NCBI RefSeq assembly: GCF_003313465.1
Contig: NZ_KZ845663.1
Span: 666,947-730,946, forward strand
DNA from: Thermoflavimicrobium daqui
GTDB taxonomy: Bacteria; Bacillota; Bacilli; Thermoactinomycetales; Thermoactinomycetaceae
Direction: 5' to 3'
Length of the DNA: 64,000 nt
The position numbers were made by a program, and so were the translations under genes. Positions 27,623-37,196 of the stretch are shown here, piece by piece. The notes under the pieces were generated by a model. The model was given only the letters and a program-made list of their open reading frames with translations, searched no databases and was not told the origin of the DNA. Numbering within the stretch: position 1 is the stretch's first letter; every line of letters starts with the position of its first letter.

Positions 27623-28429
27623 CTATTTTTTACTCAATTGACATAAAATGGCATTTATCTGACCACCTATAATTAATACAAAAGCTGAAACATAAAACCA
27701 ACCAACTAATATCATGATCCCACCTAAATTTCCATAAAGTAAGGTATAGTTATTGATTGAAACATAGTAGGAAAATCCAAAAGAACTAATTTGCCATCCC
27801 AATGTAGCAAAAATGGCTCCTGGTAATGCTTGATAAAACCTCACTTTTGTATTTGGAGCAAAAATATATAAGCACAAAAAAACCAACCAAATTACTAAAC
27901 TACTAATAAGCCAGTGTATTGTATTCCAAATAAAGTATGTGGGATCAAGGCCGAATAAATAAACGGAAAATTCACCAATTATTTGTCCTATTATAGGAAG
28001 CAATAGTGAGAAAATAAGAGCGACAAATAAACCGAACATCAGAAAAAGTCCAAGCACAATATCTGCCCAAACAGAACGTGTTTGTTTTACTCGATAAGCG
28101 CGATTGAGAGCTCGAATAATGGATTGAAAAGCGAGTGATGCCAGATATAAAGAAGCTAAGACACTTAATGACAACGCTCTTCCATTCTTCACGTCCAGTA
28201 TCTGAACGAGGTTTGATTTAATTAGTTCATAAGTACTAGGAGGTGCATAAGGATGAATTAGATCTAAAATTTGTTCACTTGAAAACGGCAAGTACCCCAT
28301 GGTGTTAAAAACGAGAAAAAGAAATGGAAACAGCGAAAGCAAAAAATAATAAGCTAGTTGTGCTGCCAAATCTAGCACACGATCTTGGATAAACCGATCT
28401 ATAAACTCTCGCAGGAATCGAGTAATCAT
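27623..28429 (-). CDS. YihY/BrkB family membrane protein
   Basis: This 268-residue protein has six predicted helices and family motifs AAQLAYYFLLSLFPFLFL near residues 22-40, RALNRAYRV near 115 and the C-terminal YGNLGGIMILVGWFYVSAFVLIIGGQ region. The family was once called ribonuclease BN; its true role is unresolved. GGGAGGG precedes the ATG. It lies 137 bp upstream of the AI-2E transporter gene on the same strand. Confidence 0.88.
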   Translation of the reverse strand: MITRFLREFIDRFIQDRVLDLAAQLAYYFLLSLFPFLFLVFNTMGYLPFSSEQILDLIHPYAPPSTYELIKSNLVQILDVKNGRALSLSVLASLYLASLAFQSIIRALNRAYRVKQTRSVWADIVLGLFLMFGLFVALIFSLLLPIIGQIIGEFSVYLFGLDPTYFIWNTIHWLISSLVIWLVFLCLYIFAPNTKVRFYQALPGAIFATLGWQISSFGFSYYVSINNYTLLYGNLGGIMILVGWFYVSAFVLIIGGQINAILCQLSKK

Positions 28430-28533
28430 ATGGCCCTCCCTGATTCTTTTTCATTTCTAACACGATTTGGTATTTCCCACATTCTTTTATCTAAACCTCA
28501 AAAAATGAACTAAAAACCTTATATTTCATTTCG

Positions 28534-28561
28534 TTGACACAAAATGGATCATTTATACTCT
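28534..28561 (+). promoter_or_regulatory. Promoter of the HTH-TPR regulator
   Basis: A consensus TTGACA (28534-28539) is separated by 16 bases from TACTCT (28556-28561), 50 bp upstream of the start codon. Confidence 0.65.
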
Positions 28562-28612
28562 TTTCCTACAGCTTAATTAGTACTTTATAAAAAATAAAAG
28601 AGGTGAAATCAA

Positions 28613-29947
28613 ATGAAATCCTTAGCTTTACATGAAATTGGTGAAGTCATTCGTAAAGTGCGGAAACAGCGGGGATTAAGATTAGAAGACTTAGCTGATG
28701 AAAACATTTCTCCTGCCACAGTCAGCAACATCGAACGTGGTGTAGCCCATGTTAGTCCTGAAAAGGTCTCTTATTTATTAGAGAAACTTGATCTTCCAAT
28801 GCATAAACTACCCGAAATGCTTGTCAAAGAACAAGAAGATCTAAGAAAGATTCAATTTGATTTTTTGACAATCTCATCTCTACAACAAATCGGTCATGTA
28901 GATGATGCTCTGGACAAACTTGAACAACTAAACCTCGATGATAATCATCCATACATTTCCCATTACTATTACTACAAGGGCTCCTGTTATCTCTCAAAGA
29001 AAAAATGGAAACAAGCAGAGCGTTCTTTTTACAATGCCTTACGGAGTGCACAACATCATTCATACAAGGAGCATAACATTGAAGCAGCATCATACTTACT
29101 ACTTGGATTCAGCCACTTCTGTCAAAATCGAATTGAACAAGCACTAGAGTATACGAATAGCGGGATTCAAGCCTTTGTCCCTGATGGTGAACTTCCACAC
29201 ATTCGTATTCGTCTTTACGCCAACAAAGGTCTTTTCTTGCACCGTCTTGGCCGTCATACTGAAGGAATGCGACTCATTGAAGAAATATGGAACTCTATAT
29301 CAACTGCAGATGATCTATTCTCATTATTGCAGCTCTATTGGTTACGCTCAGAGTTTTCTTTTCAGTCTGGTCTTACTGATGAAGCTGTACAGTATGCAAT
29401 TGAAGGAATCGAGATTGCTAGAAGAAACAAAGTCTACTCTTCCATGTTCACGCTTTGGGTATTGATTGGAAATATATACACTCATGAAAAAAGATGGGAT
29501 TTAGCTGAAACAGCTCTAACAACTGCTCTTAAATTAGAGGAACATTTTACGGCCAGTGATATTAACAGTACTGCCTACTCTAGTCTAGCTATGCTTTACA
29601 TCCAGCTTAATCGTAAAGAAAAAGCATATAATCACTTACTTTCTGCCATCCAATATGCAGAGCAATTCCAAGATTTTGAACGACTTGTCTCTAACTTGTT
29701 GATTACAGGAGATTTATGCTACTCAATGGGAAATTCATCTGAAGCAATTCAATATTATTTAAAAGCAATTGAACTTGCTCAAAAACATGGGTATACAGAA
29801 AAAGAATATAAATTATGGTTCAGTTTGGCACGTTGCTATGATGGACAAAATGAGACGGAGTTTCAGAATTGTATGAGAAAGATGTATCGCCTTAAAAGTA
29901 CCAGCCACCTTAATAAAATGAATCTAAGCTTAAAGTACACTTCTTAA
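28613..29947 (+). CDS. HTH-TPR regulator of the RRNPP type
   Basis: This 444-residue cytoplasmic regulator has an N-terminal XRE-like helix-turn-helix (IGEVIRKVRKQRGLRLEDLA...ISPATVSNIERG, residues 8-45) followed by tetratricopeptide repeats over about residues 85-430 (for example HYYYYKGSCYLSKKKWKQAE and SSEAIQYYLKAIELAQKHGY). The layout equals NprR/PlcR-like quorum-sensing regulators, which bind short secreted peptides. No propeptide gene follows: a terminator begins 66 bp after the stop. The ligand and targets are therefore unknown. GAGGTG precedes the ATG. Confidence 0.85.
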   Translation: MKSLALHEIGEVIRKVRKQRGLRLEDLADENISPATVSNIERGVAHVSPEKVSYLLEKLDLPMHKLPEMLVKEQEDLRKIQFDFLTISSLQQIGHVDDALDKLEQLNLDDNHPYISHYYYYKGSCYLSKKKWKQAERSFYNALRSAQHHSYKEHNIEAASYLLLGFSHFCQNRIEQALEYTNSGIQAFVPDGELPHIRIRLYANKGLFLHRLGRHTEGMRLIEEIWNSISTADDLFSLLQLYWLRSEFSFQSGLTDEAVQYAIEGIEIARRNKVYSSMFTLWVLIGNIYTHEKRWDLAETALTTALKLEEHFTASDINSTAYSSLAMLYIQLNRKEKAYNHLLSAIQYAEQFQDFERLVSNLLITGDLCYSMGNSSEAIQYYLKAIELAQKHGYTEKEYKLWFSLARCYDGQNETEFQNCMRKMYRLKSTSHLNKMNLSLKYTS

Positions 29948-30013
29948 CAGTTTCTTTTTCTTCAGTTTATTTACCAATACTTTTTTCAACCTCTGATATA
30001 AAAACATTTAAGG

Positions 30014-30048
30014 CCCAGCGGAAATTAAAGAGAAACGCTGGGTTTTTT
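30014..30048 (+). terminator. Terminator of the HTH-TPR gene
   Basis: CCCAGCG (30014-30020) pairs with CGCTGGG (30036-30042), followed by TTTTTT. Confidence 0.92.
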
Positions 30049-30158
30049 ATATTCCATCGATTATAATTACAAACACTAGACTACATAGGATTTACAAATT
30101 CATAGGCATTTTACTATGTTTCTTTTTCATATTTTTTCGTTTTTAATATAAGTGCTTA

Positions 30159-30185
30159 TTGATTTGAAACCGGTTGTGATATACT
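30159..30185 (+). promoter_or_regulatory. Promoter of the dapH operon
   Basis: TTGATT (30159-30164) and an extended TGATATACT (-10 at 30180-30185) with 15-base spacing lie just upstream of the Shine-Dalgarno for the GTG at 30218. This supports the shorter start for dapH. Confidence 0.45.
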
Positions 30186-30217
30186 TTGAAAAGAAGCTGG
30201 AGAAAGGATGTGCTAAA

Positions 30218-30928
30218 GTGAAATTAATGGATGCAAATCAAATTATTGAATTTATACAAAAAAGCGAAAAGAAAACGCCCGTGAAAGTACATATAAAAGG
30301 TAAATTAGACGAAATTCAATTTCCTGAAGAAATCCAAACTTTTATTTCAGGAAATGCAGGGATTATTTTTGGCGACTGGAAAGTAGTTCAGCCGATTTTG
30401 GAAGCCCATTCGGAACAGATCGAGGATTTTGTCATCGAAAATGATCGTCGAAACTCAGCAATCCCTTTACTTGATATGAAAAATATTCAAGCTCGTATTG
30501 AACCAGGTGCCATTATTCGTGAAAATGTTGAAATAGGAAATAACGCTGTGATTATGATGGGTGCTGTTATTAATATTGGTGCAGTCATCGGTGAAGGTAC
30601 GATGGTAGATATGAACGTTGTCATTGGTGGTCGTGGAACGATCGGTAAGAATTGTCATATTGGTGCAGGTACTGTTATTGCTGGTGTTATTGAACCTCCA
30701 TCAGCGACGCCAGTTATTATCGAAGATGATGTAGTCATTGGTGCCAATGCAGTCATTCTCGAAGGCGTTCGTGTTGGAAAAGGGTCTGTGGTAGCAGCTG
30801 GGGCCGTTGTGATCGAAGATGTTCCACCTAATACAGTCGTAGCTGGTACACCTGCACGTGTCATCAAAGAAATTGATGAAAAAACTCGCTCTAAAACAGA
30901 GATCAAACAAGAACTACGTCATCTTTAA
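30218..30928 (+). CDS. dapH: Tetrahydrodipicolinate N-acetyltransferase
   Basis: This 236-residue enzyme, the same length as B. subtilis DapH (YkuQ), acetylates tetrahydrodipicolinate in the acetylase branch of diaminopimelate and lysine synthesis. The C-terminal half is a left-handed beta helix of hexapeptide repeats ([20 protein letters not shown] and [20 protein letters not shown]). The start is GTG giving [10 protein letters not shown], which aligns with MKMMDANEII of B. subtilis; the longer reading from 30152 overlaps the promoter. It is first gene of a dapH-aminotransferase-dapL operon. Confidence 0.95.
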   Translation: MKLMDANQIIEFIQKSEKKTPVKVHIKGKLDEIQFPEEIQTFISGNAGIIFGDWKVVQPILEAHSEQIEDFVIENDRRNSAIPLLDMKNIQARIEPGAIIRENVEIGNNAVIMMGAVINIGAVIGEGTMVDMNVVIGGRGTIGKNCHIGAGTVIAGVIEPPSATPVIIEDDVVIGANAVILEGVRVGKGSVVAAGAVVIEDVPPNTVVAGTPARVIKEIDEKTRSKTEIKQELRHL

Positions 30929-30977
30929 AATGGATAGCCCTACGGGGCTTTCTTTTTATATTAAAGGAGAGGAAAAT

Positions 30978-32195
30978 ATGAACGAGTGGCATGAATTGGA
31001 TAACCGCTATATGATGTCCACGGTCAAGCGCATTCCAATCGCAATTGAACGTGCTGAGGGAAATTATCTTTATGATACAGAAGGGAAGAAGTATTTAGAT
31101 TTATTTACTGGACTTGCAGTTAATATACTAGGTCATTTACATCCACGTATAGTTCAAGCGATTGAAGAGCAGGGACACCGATTTTTGCATATTTCCAACC
31201 TATTTTTAAATCCACCTGCTATCCAACTTGCAAAGCGACTGGTTGAGCATACACTACCAGGTGGAAAAGTATTCTATACGAATTCAGGAGCTGAAGCGAC
31301 AGAAGCAGCTATCAAGCTTATTTCGAAGTGGATTAGTAAAACAAAAAGCCATAAAAACGGAATCGTTGTTCTTAAAAACAGTTTTCATGGTCGTACACTA
31401 GGTGCATTACGGTTAACTCGCCAACCCAGTGTTTATCAGGATTTTCCACAGTTATCTTTTCCCATCTATGAAGTGGAGGTCAATGAAATTGAGGAGTTAG
31501 AAGAGCTTTGTATAAAGGAACAGCCAGCAGCTATTTTAGTGGAACCAGTCCTTGGTGCTGGTGGAGTCATCACACTCTCTTCTGAATATTTAATGGCGAT
31601 TCGCCGAATTTGTAATGAGCAGCAAATGATTTTTGCACTAGACGAAATTCAAACTGGTATCGGTCGAACTGGAAAACTATTTGCCTACCAACATTTTTCA
31701 TTTCAACCTGATCTCATTCTCTTTGCTAAAGGGATTGGTGGTGGTTTGCCTTTAGGTGGCATTATCGCTGCATCTCATTTGGCCAATGTATTTCAATATG
31801 GCGATCACGGAACGACTTTTGCCCCTTCCCCACTCAGTGCTGCACTTGGAAATGCCGTATTAGATGTCCTACTCGAAGAAGGTCAGTTAGAACGAGGTAG
31901 ACAGGCAGCTGAAGAATTATGGGATCAATTAACAGCTCTACAAAAAAAATATCCACAAATCCTTCATTATATAGATGGAAAAGGGATGATGTTAGGAATT
32001 CGTACCCACTTGAATTCCGATGAAGTACAACAGCTACAGCAATATCTACTCCAAGAAGGAATTTTAGTGAATGTCACTGCAAAAACGGTCATTCGACTGT
32101 TACCACCACTCACACTTTCTGCAGCAGAAATCGATTTCTTTATCAATAAACTTGAGCACTATATTTCTTATCGATTATCAGTAAAGGAAGATTAA
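30978..32195 (+). CDS. Class III aminotransferase, probable N-acetyl-diaminopimelate aminotransferase
   Basis: This 405-residue PLP enzyme belongs to the ArgD/acetylornithine group: YTNSGAEATEAAIKL near residue 100, SFHGRTLGAL near 135, FALDEIQTGIGRTGK near 216 and the PLP lysine in LFAKGIGGGLPLGG near 245. Its location between dapH and dapL points to the transamination of N-acetyl-2-amino-6-oxopimelate, a step done in B. subtilis by the unrelated class I enzyme PatA. GGAGAGG precedes the ATG. A role in arginine synthesis is the alternative. Confidence 0.85.
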   Translation: MNEWHELDNRYMMSTVKRIPIAIERAEGNYLYDTEGKKYLDLFTGLAVNILGHLHPRIVQAIEEQGHRFLHISNLFLNPPAIQLAKRLVEHTLPGGKVFYTNSGAEATEAAIKLISKWISKTKSHKNGIVVLKNSFHGRTLGALRLTRQPSVYQDFPQLSFPIYEVEVNEIEELEELCIKEQPAAILVEPVLGAGGVITLSSEYLMAIRRICNEQQMIFALDEIQTGIGRTGKLFAYQHFSFQPDLILFAKGIGGGLPLGGIIAASHLANVFQYGDHGTTFAPSPLSAALGNAVLDVLLEEGQLERGRQAAEELWDQLTALQKKYPQILHYIDGKGMMLGIRTHLNSDEVQQLQQYLLQEGILVNVTAKTVIRLLPPLTLSAAEIDFFINKLEHYISYRLSVKED

Positions 32196-32198
32196 CTC

Positions 32199-33344
32199 AT
32201 GAACCGTATTTCCACTGAGACCTTCATCCAAATACGGAGAGACCTTCATCAAATACCTGAGCTTGGCTTTGCTGAATATAAAACGCAACAATATATCCTT
32301 ACTTATTTAGCAACGTTACCTTCAGAACGGTTGCATATAAAAAAATGGAAAACAGGTCTTTTTGTCCGTATTCCTGGAACGAAGCCAATGAAATGTATCG
32401 GTTATCGGGCGGATATCGATGGCCTTCCGATCACTGAGGAAACAACTTACCCTTTTCGCTCGAAACACGAAGGATATATGCATGCTTGTGGTCATGATAT
32501 GCATATGGCTATTGCCTTAGGTATCTTAACTTATTTTGTTCATCATCCAATCTCAGATGATTTATTGTTTATTTTCCAGCCAGCGGAGGAAAGTACGGGT
32601 GGAGCTCTACCCATGCTTAAAAGTAAAGAATTTAATACTTGGAAACCTGATGTAATTTTCGCTTTGCATATCGCTCCTGAATATCCAGTAGGTTCGATTG
32701 CGACTCGTCCCGGAATTTTATTTGCGAACACGTCAGAGTTATTTATCGATCTTATGGGTACAAGTGGGCATGCGGCACGTCCCCATTTAGCCAATGATAT
32801 GGCTATTGCTGCTTCTGAGCTCGTTTTACAGTTACAAAGCATTATTTCACGTAATATCGATCCGCTTGACTCTGCTGTGATAACCATTGGTAAAATGTCT
32901 GTCGGTACAGTACAAAATATTATCTCTGGGCACGGGCGAATTGAAGGAACCATTCGAACCCTATCTTTAGAGTCAATGAGCAAAATAAAGTCACGGATCC
33001 AAGAAATTGTAAAGGGAATTGAACATGGATTCGCCTGTCAAGCTACTATCGACTGGGGAGTAAGTTACTGTCAGGTTAATAATGAAAAGACTATCACCTT
33101 GGACTTTATGAATTGGGTGCAAAATCATACAAACTATCAACTCATTGAATGTCGTGAAGCCATGACTGGGGAGGACTTCGGCTATTTTCTACAGGAGATT
33201 CCTGGTATGATGTTTTGGCTAGGAGTAGAAACTCCATATAGTCTCCATCATCCTAAGATTGAACCCCAAGAAGGGGCTATTAAAGTAGGAATCGAGACAA
33301 TGACCCAATATATCGAACATATGTCAAATCAACATCATATGTAG
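32199..33344 (+). CDS. dapL: N-acetyldiaminopimelate deacetylase
   Basis: This 381-residue M20D-family amidohydrolase removes acetate from N-acetyl-LL-diaminopimelate to give LL-diaminopimelate for peptidoglycan and lysine. Metal-site motifs are [10 protein letters not shown] near residue 94, QPAEEST near 128 and a late MTGEDFGYF. Its start lies 3 bp after the stop of the aminotransferase gene. Length and motifs match B. subtilis YkuR, which pairs with DapH there too. Confidence 0.92.
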   Translation: MNRISTETFIQIRRDLHQIPELGFAEYKTQQYILTYLATLPSERLHIKKWKTGLFVRIPGTKPMKCIGYRADIDGLPITEETTYPFRSKHEGYMHACGHDMHMAIALGILTYFVHHPISDDLLFIFQPAEESTGGALPMLKSKEFNTWKPDVIFALHIAPEYPVGSIATRPGILFANTSELFIDLMGTSGHAARPHLANDMAIAASELVLQLQSIISRNIDPLDSAVITIGKMSVGTVQNIISGHGRIEGTIRTLSLESMSKIKSRIQEIVKGIEHGFACQATIDWGVSYCQVNNEKTITLDFMNWVQNHTNYQLIECREAMTGEDFGYFLQEIPGMMFWLGVETPYSLHHPKIEPQEGAIKVGIETMTQYIEHMSNQHHM

Positions 33345-33351
33345 TTATACC

Positions 33352-33389
33352 AAGAGCTCATCTTCTTTTGGCTTTGTCGATGAGCTCTT
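33352..33389. terminator. Terminator between convergent dap and xanthine dehydrogenase operons
   Basis: AAGAGCTCATC (33352-33362) pairs exactly with GATGAGCTCTT (33379-33389). It probably serves the dap operon and may act in both directions. Confidence 0.75.
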
Positions 33390-33416
33390 AGCTTCATTTA
33401 CTTCATATCCATTTTC

Positions 33417-35729
33417 TTATATCATTCCTTGCTCTTTCATCGCTTGATATACCCGTTCTGGAGTAGCTGGTAGATGACGAATTCGTGCACCTGTTGCATC
33501 ATAAATAGCTTGAACAATCGCTGGGATAATGGGGATCATGACCACCTCTCCTATCCCTTTTGCACCAAATGGACCGCTTTTTTCATCCGATTCAACCGGA
33601 ATCGTCTGAATGTGAGGAGTCTCTTTAAAAGTTGGTAAAATATAATTGGTAAAGTTCGTTGTTTTATATAATCCATTTTCTATGACCGTATCTTCATATA
33701 AAGTATAACCTATCCCCATTACAGCTCCTCCCTCAGCTTGCCCCTCTAATCCAAGAAGATTGATCACTTTACCGCAGTCAGGAATCGAAAGAACTTGAAG
33801 TACCTCCGTTTCACCCGTTAACATATCCACTTCAACGAGCACTAGATGAGTCTGATATCCATAAACTTTATGAGGCATTCCCACATTCTTCCCAATCATT
33901 TTCTCTGCGGTAGGTACCATAAAGTGACCTTCCACTTTCGTTTCTCGACGATGCTGATATAAATAGTCGTAAATCTCAGCATAGGACAAAACTTCTTTAC
34001 CTTGAACAGGTATGGTCTTCCATAATTTGCCGTCACGGTGCTCCACAAACTCTGGATCAATGTCAAAGATCTCAGCAGCTGTATGAATTAACAACTGAAT
34101 CATATTTGGGGCAGCTGCTAAAATCGTGTTACCTCCTACATAGGTAGAACGGGATGCGGATACCGTTCCACTATCTAATGTAAGTTTTGTATCTCCTTGA
34201 ATCACATCAATATCATCCAGATGACACTGTAGTGCTTCGGCTGCGACAATAGCAAATACGGTTCCATTACCTTGACCTATATCTTCCGAACAAACTCCAA
34301 CTAAAAATCTCCCTCCTGGCAATAGCTCAATCGTTGCTGCCCCATAATCAGGAAGTCCAATCCCCATTCCAATCCCATGAAAGGAGCTAGCTATACCAAT
34401 CCCTCTCTTCTTCCAAGGTTCAGAAGGGTTGTTTTTATAATGATGTCTACGTTGCCACAAGTCACTTTTTTCAGCTACATCAAGAGTTTCCCATGTACCT
34501 ACGCTTGCAGTAACACGATGTCCTACACTAGAAATACCTCCCTGATGATAAACATTTTTCTTACGTATTTCGATCGGATCAATCCCCAGCTTTTCAGCAA
34601 TGATATCGATATTTTGCTCCATGGCGAAACAAACCTGATTTACGCCAAAACCACGGAAAGCGCCAGAGACTCCATTATTGGTATAAACGCAGTAGCCGTT
34701 AAGATCCACATTGGGAATGTAATACGGACCACAACTATGTTCCACTGCAAGTGAAATGACTGCTCCACCTAAAGATGCGTAGGCCCCTGTATCTCCATAT
34801 GCTATCACTTGGTTTGCAATCAATGTTCCATCTTTTTTAGCAGCAGTTTTCATTTTCACTTTAAAGGGATGCCTTTTGATGCCTGCGATTACAGATTCCT
34901 CTCGTTTATAATGTATTTTAACAGGGCGACCCCCTGTATGGAGAGCGAGTAGTGCTAAATAAATTTGTACAGTTATTTCATCTTTACCACCAAATCCACC
35001 TCCTATAGGATTTGAAACCACATGAATCCGATGTGGATTCCATGCGAGAACACGGGCTATTTGCATTCGATCACGAAAAGCATATTGTCCAGGACAGCGA
35101 ATGGTTAGAGAGCCATCTTCCTCTAAAATTCCCCATCCCCCTTCTGTTTCGATAAAAGCATGCATCTGTCGTGGTGAAATGTAAGTATTTTCGACAATAA
35201 TATCTGCTTCAGCAAATGCCTTTTCGATATCTCCATTTTGTACTTGGACATGGGTATGAACATTACCCGAAGGATGTAACATGGGCGCATTCTCTTTCAT
35301 CGCCTCTTCTGGATCAGTCACTGGAGTTAAAACTTCATAATCAACATCAATCAGTTGCAAAGCTTCTTCTGCAATTTCTTCCGTTTCTGCTGCTACGAGT
35401 GCAACAGCATCACTCATACAACGAACATAATCATGACATAGTACAGGTTGATCAGGGACAACAATTCCAAATCCATTAAATCCCGGAATATCCTCATAAG
35501 TCAGTACACAAATAACTCCTGGGTATGCTTCAGCCCGGCTCGTATCAATCTGTTTAATTTTTGCATAAGGGTGCTTTGCTCTTAGCACTCGGCCCCAAAC
35601 CATATTTTCATACCTGTAATCGGTCATATATTTTAGATCGCCTGTTACTTTTTCGGGGCCATCTTTTCGCTGAACTCTTTTTCCGACCCACTGATAAGTT
35701 TTTTGCTTATCTCGTTGTTTCATCTTCAC
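33417..35729 (-). CDS. pucD: Xanthine dehydrogenase, molybdopterin-binding subunit
   Basis: The large catalytic subunit has about 770 residues. It oxidises hypoxanthine and xanthine at the molybdenum centre. Motifs include NPIGGGFGGKDE near residue 240, SGAFRGFGVNQ near 358 and the C-terminal FGAKGIGEVV, whose Glu is the catalytic base. The likely start is GTG in a GTGA overlap with pucC, behind AAGGTGG; an ATG six bases later is possible. It is last of five genes, so the operon contains all structural and maturation parts. Confidence 0.93.
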   Translation of the reverse strand: MKMKQRDKQKTYQWVGKRVQRKDGPEKVTGDLKYMTDYRYENMVWGRVLRAKHPYAKIKQIDTSRAEAYPGVICVLTYEDIPGFNGFGIVVPDQPVLCHDYVRCMSDAVALVAAETEEIAEEALQLIDVDYEVLTPVTDPEEAMKENAPMLHPSGNVHTHVQVQNGDIEKAFAEADIIVENTYISPRQMHAFIETEGGWGILEEDGSLTIRCPGQYAFRDRMQIARVLAWNPHRIHVVSNPIGGGFGGKDEITVQIYLALLALHTGGRPVKIHYKREESVIAGIKRHPFKVKMKTAAKKDGTLIANQVIAYGDTGAYASLGGAVISLAVEHSCGPYYIPNVDLNGYCVYTNNGVSGAFRGFGVNQVCFAMEQNIDIIAEKLGIDPIEIRKKNVYHQGGISSVGHRVTASVGTWETLDVAEKSDLWQRRHHYKNNPSEPWKKRGIGIASSFHGIGMGIGLPDYGAATIELLPGGRFLVGVCSEDIGQGNGTVFAIVAAEALQCHLDDIDVIQGDTKLTLDSGTVSASRSTYVGGNTILAAAPNMIQLLIHTAAEIFDIDPEFVEHRDGKLWKTIPVQGKEVLSYAEIYDYLYQHRRETKVEGHFMVPTAEKMIGKNVGMPHKVYGYQTHLVLVEVDMLTGETEVLQVLSIPDCGKVINLLGLEGQAEGGAVMGIGYTLYEDTVIENGLYKTTNFTNYILPTFKETPHIQTIPVESDEKSGPFGAKGIGEVVMIPIIPAIVQAIYDATGARIRHLPATPERVYQAMKEQGMI

Positions 35730-36604
35730 TGATCTTCCCACCTTTTCATGAGTCGATATAATCCTCTGATTAACAGTGCACCTGCCATGTCTTTACGATA
35801 GATTGCAGATGCCCGTATATCTGAGATGGGGGAAACTTCACGCCAAGCTACCTTACCGATATCTTCAATATGCTGATCTGTAAGTAAACCTAGGGTGAGC
35901 ATAGCTTCACATTTCGACGCACGAACGATGGTTGGGGCAACCGATCCAAATGCAATTTTCCCTGCCAAACATTGACGAGCTTTGGAACCCATCGATAGCT
36001 TAATCGCTACATTCACAATAGAAATCGCCTGCGCACGACGCGGGCCTAACTTTTCAAAGATACCAATTTCATTCTCCTGCATGGGCTTAATGATGATCTT
36101 CGTGATAATCTCATCATTTTGTAATAAAGTTCTCCTAGGTCCAAGGAAGAAATCGGCAATTTTAATCCTTCTCTTTTTAGCGAATGATTGAAGTTCCAAC
36201 TCAGCATCTAACACATATAAAGCAGGAAGAGTATCTCCTGCTGGGGAAGCAGTAGCAATATTCCCTCCGATTGTACCCATATTGCGAATTTGAGTCGCTC
36301 CTACTCGCTCTGCTGCTTCAGCTAATACAGAAGCACGAGACCTTATTAGCTTAGAGTTAGCGAGCTCTGTATGTGTAGAGAGAGAGCCAATATGAATTTC
36401 ATTACCTACTTCACGGATAAACCTTAATTCATCCAATTTTCCGATATTGATCCATATCTTTGGTCTACCTACCTTTTCTTTCATTTGCACGATCGCATCC
36501 GTTCCACCAGCAAGGAGGCGAGCATCTTGTCCTCGATTCGATAAATACATTAAGCATTCCATAACCGTTTTAGGTGTAACCATTGCTATTTCTGAAACTC
36601 TCAA
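35726..36604 (-). CDS. pucC: Xanthine dehydrogenase, FAD-binding subunit
   Basis: This 292-residue subunit passes electrons from the iron-sulfur clusters to FAD and on to NAD+. The FAD motifs LLAGGTDAIV near residue 30 and NMGTIGGNIATASPAGDTLP near 107 are clear. It starts with TTG behind GGGGGAG and follows pucB by 2 bp. The end overlaps pucD by four bases, so the two subunits are translationally coupled. Confidence 0.93.
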   Translation of the reverse strand: MRVSEIAMVTPKTVMECLMYLSNRGQDARLLAGGTDAIVQMKEKVGRPKIWINIGKLDELRFIREVGNEIHIGSLSTHTELANSKLIRSRASVLAEAAERVGATQIRNMGTIGGNIATASPAGDTLPALYVLDAELELQSFAKKRRIKIADFFLGPRRTLLQNDEIITKIIIKPMQENEIGIFEKLGPRRAQAISIVNVAIKLSMGSKARQCLAGKIAFGSVAPTIVRASKCEAMLTLGLLTDQHIEDIGKVAWREVSPISDIRASAIYRKDMAGALLIRGLYRLMKRWEDQ

Positions 36605-36606
36605 GT

Positions 36607-37188
36607 TTACTCCCCCTTCATATCCTTCGGTGTATTAAAATTGTACAAAATGTGAGGATCGTCAACTTCAACAGACCGAATGTCCTTTTGATAGGCTCGA
36701 ATGATTTTTTTTAACCCTTGTTCTTCCTCATTGATTGTTGAAAGAGCAGGCAATAATTCGCAAGAAATCAAGAGTGGATGCCCTCTTTTCCCATGAAATA
36801 TAGGAAGATGAATAGGAGATTTTGTCTGTTCAAATGAATCAATCAATTGATTAACTACAGAAAACTGTAACGGTTGGTCAATATTTACAAATAAAATAGA
36901 TCGACAATCTTTTGGAAGAGCGGTTATTCCTTTTAAAATGGATGAGCTTTTCCCTTGCTCCCAATTTTCGTTCCATACGATTGTAACTGAACTGCCTAGT
37001 TCAGAAATAATAGGTTGATACACTTCAGATTGATAACCCAATACCACAATCATTTGCTCTATTTTTGACTTTAATAATTGCTCAATCTGATGAACTACTA
37101 GCAGCTTTCCCTGCCATTCTATAAGCCCTTTCAGACTGCCCATTCGTGAAGACCTTCCTGCTACTAAAAGAATCGCTGCATGCATCAT
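36607..37188 (-). CDS. pucB: Molybdenum cofactor cytidylyltransferase-like protein
   Basis: This 193-residue nucleotidyltransferase of the MobA/MocA group (AAILLVAGRSSRMGSLKGLI at the N-terminus, FVNIDQP and GHPLL later) probably converts molybdopterin to the cytosine dinucleotide form used by hydroxylases. It corresponds to B. subtilis PucB. Tandem ATGs at the start are both in range of AAGGGG. It lies 8 bp after pucA. Confidence 0.88.
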   Translation of the reverse strand: MMHAAILLVAGRSSRMGSLKGLIEWQGKLLVVHQIEQLLKSKIEQMIVVLGYQSEVYQPIISELGSSVTIVWNENWEQGKSSSILKGITALPKDCRSILFVNIDQPLQFSVVNQLIDSFEQTKSPIHLPIFHGKRGHPLLISCELLPALSTINEEEQGLKKIIRAYQKDIRSVEVDDPHILYNFNTPKDMKGE

Positions 37189-37196
37189 TTTTCCCC

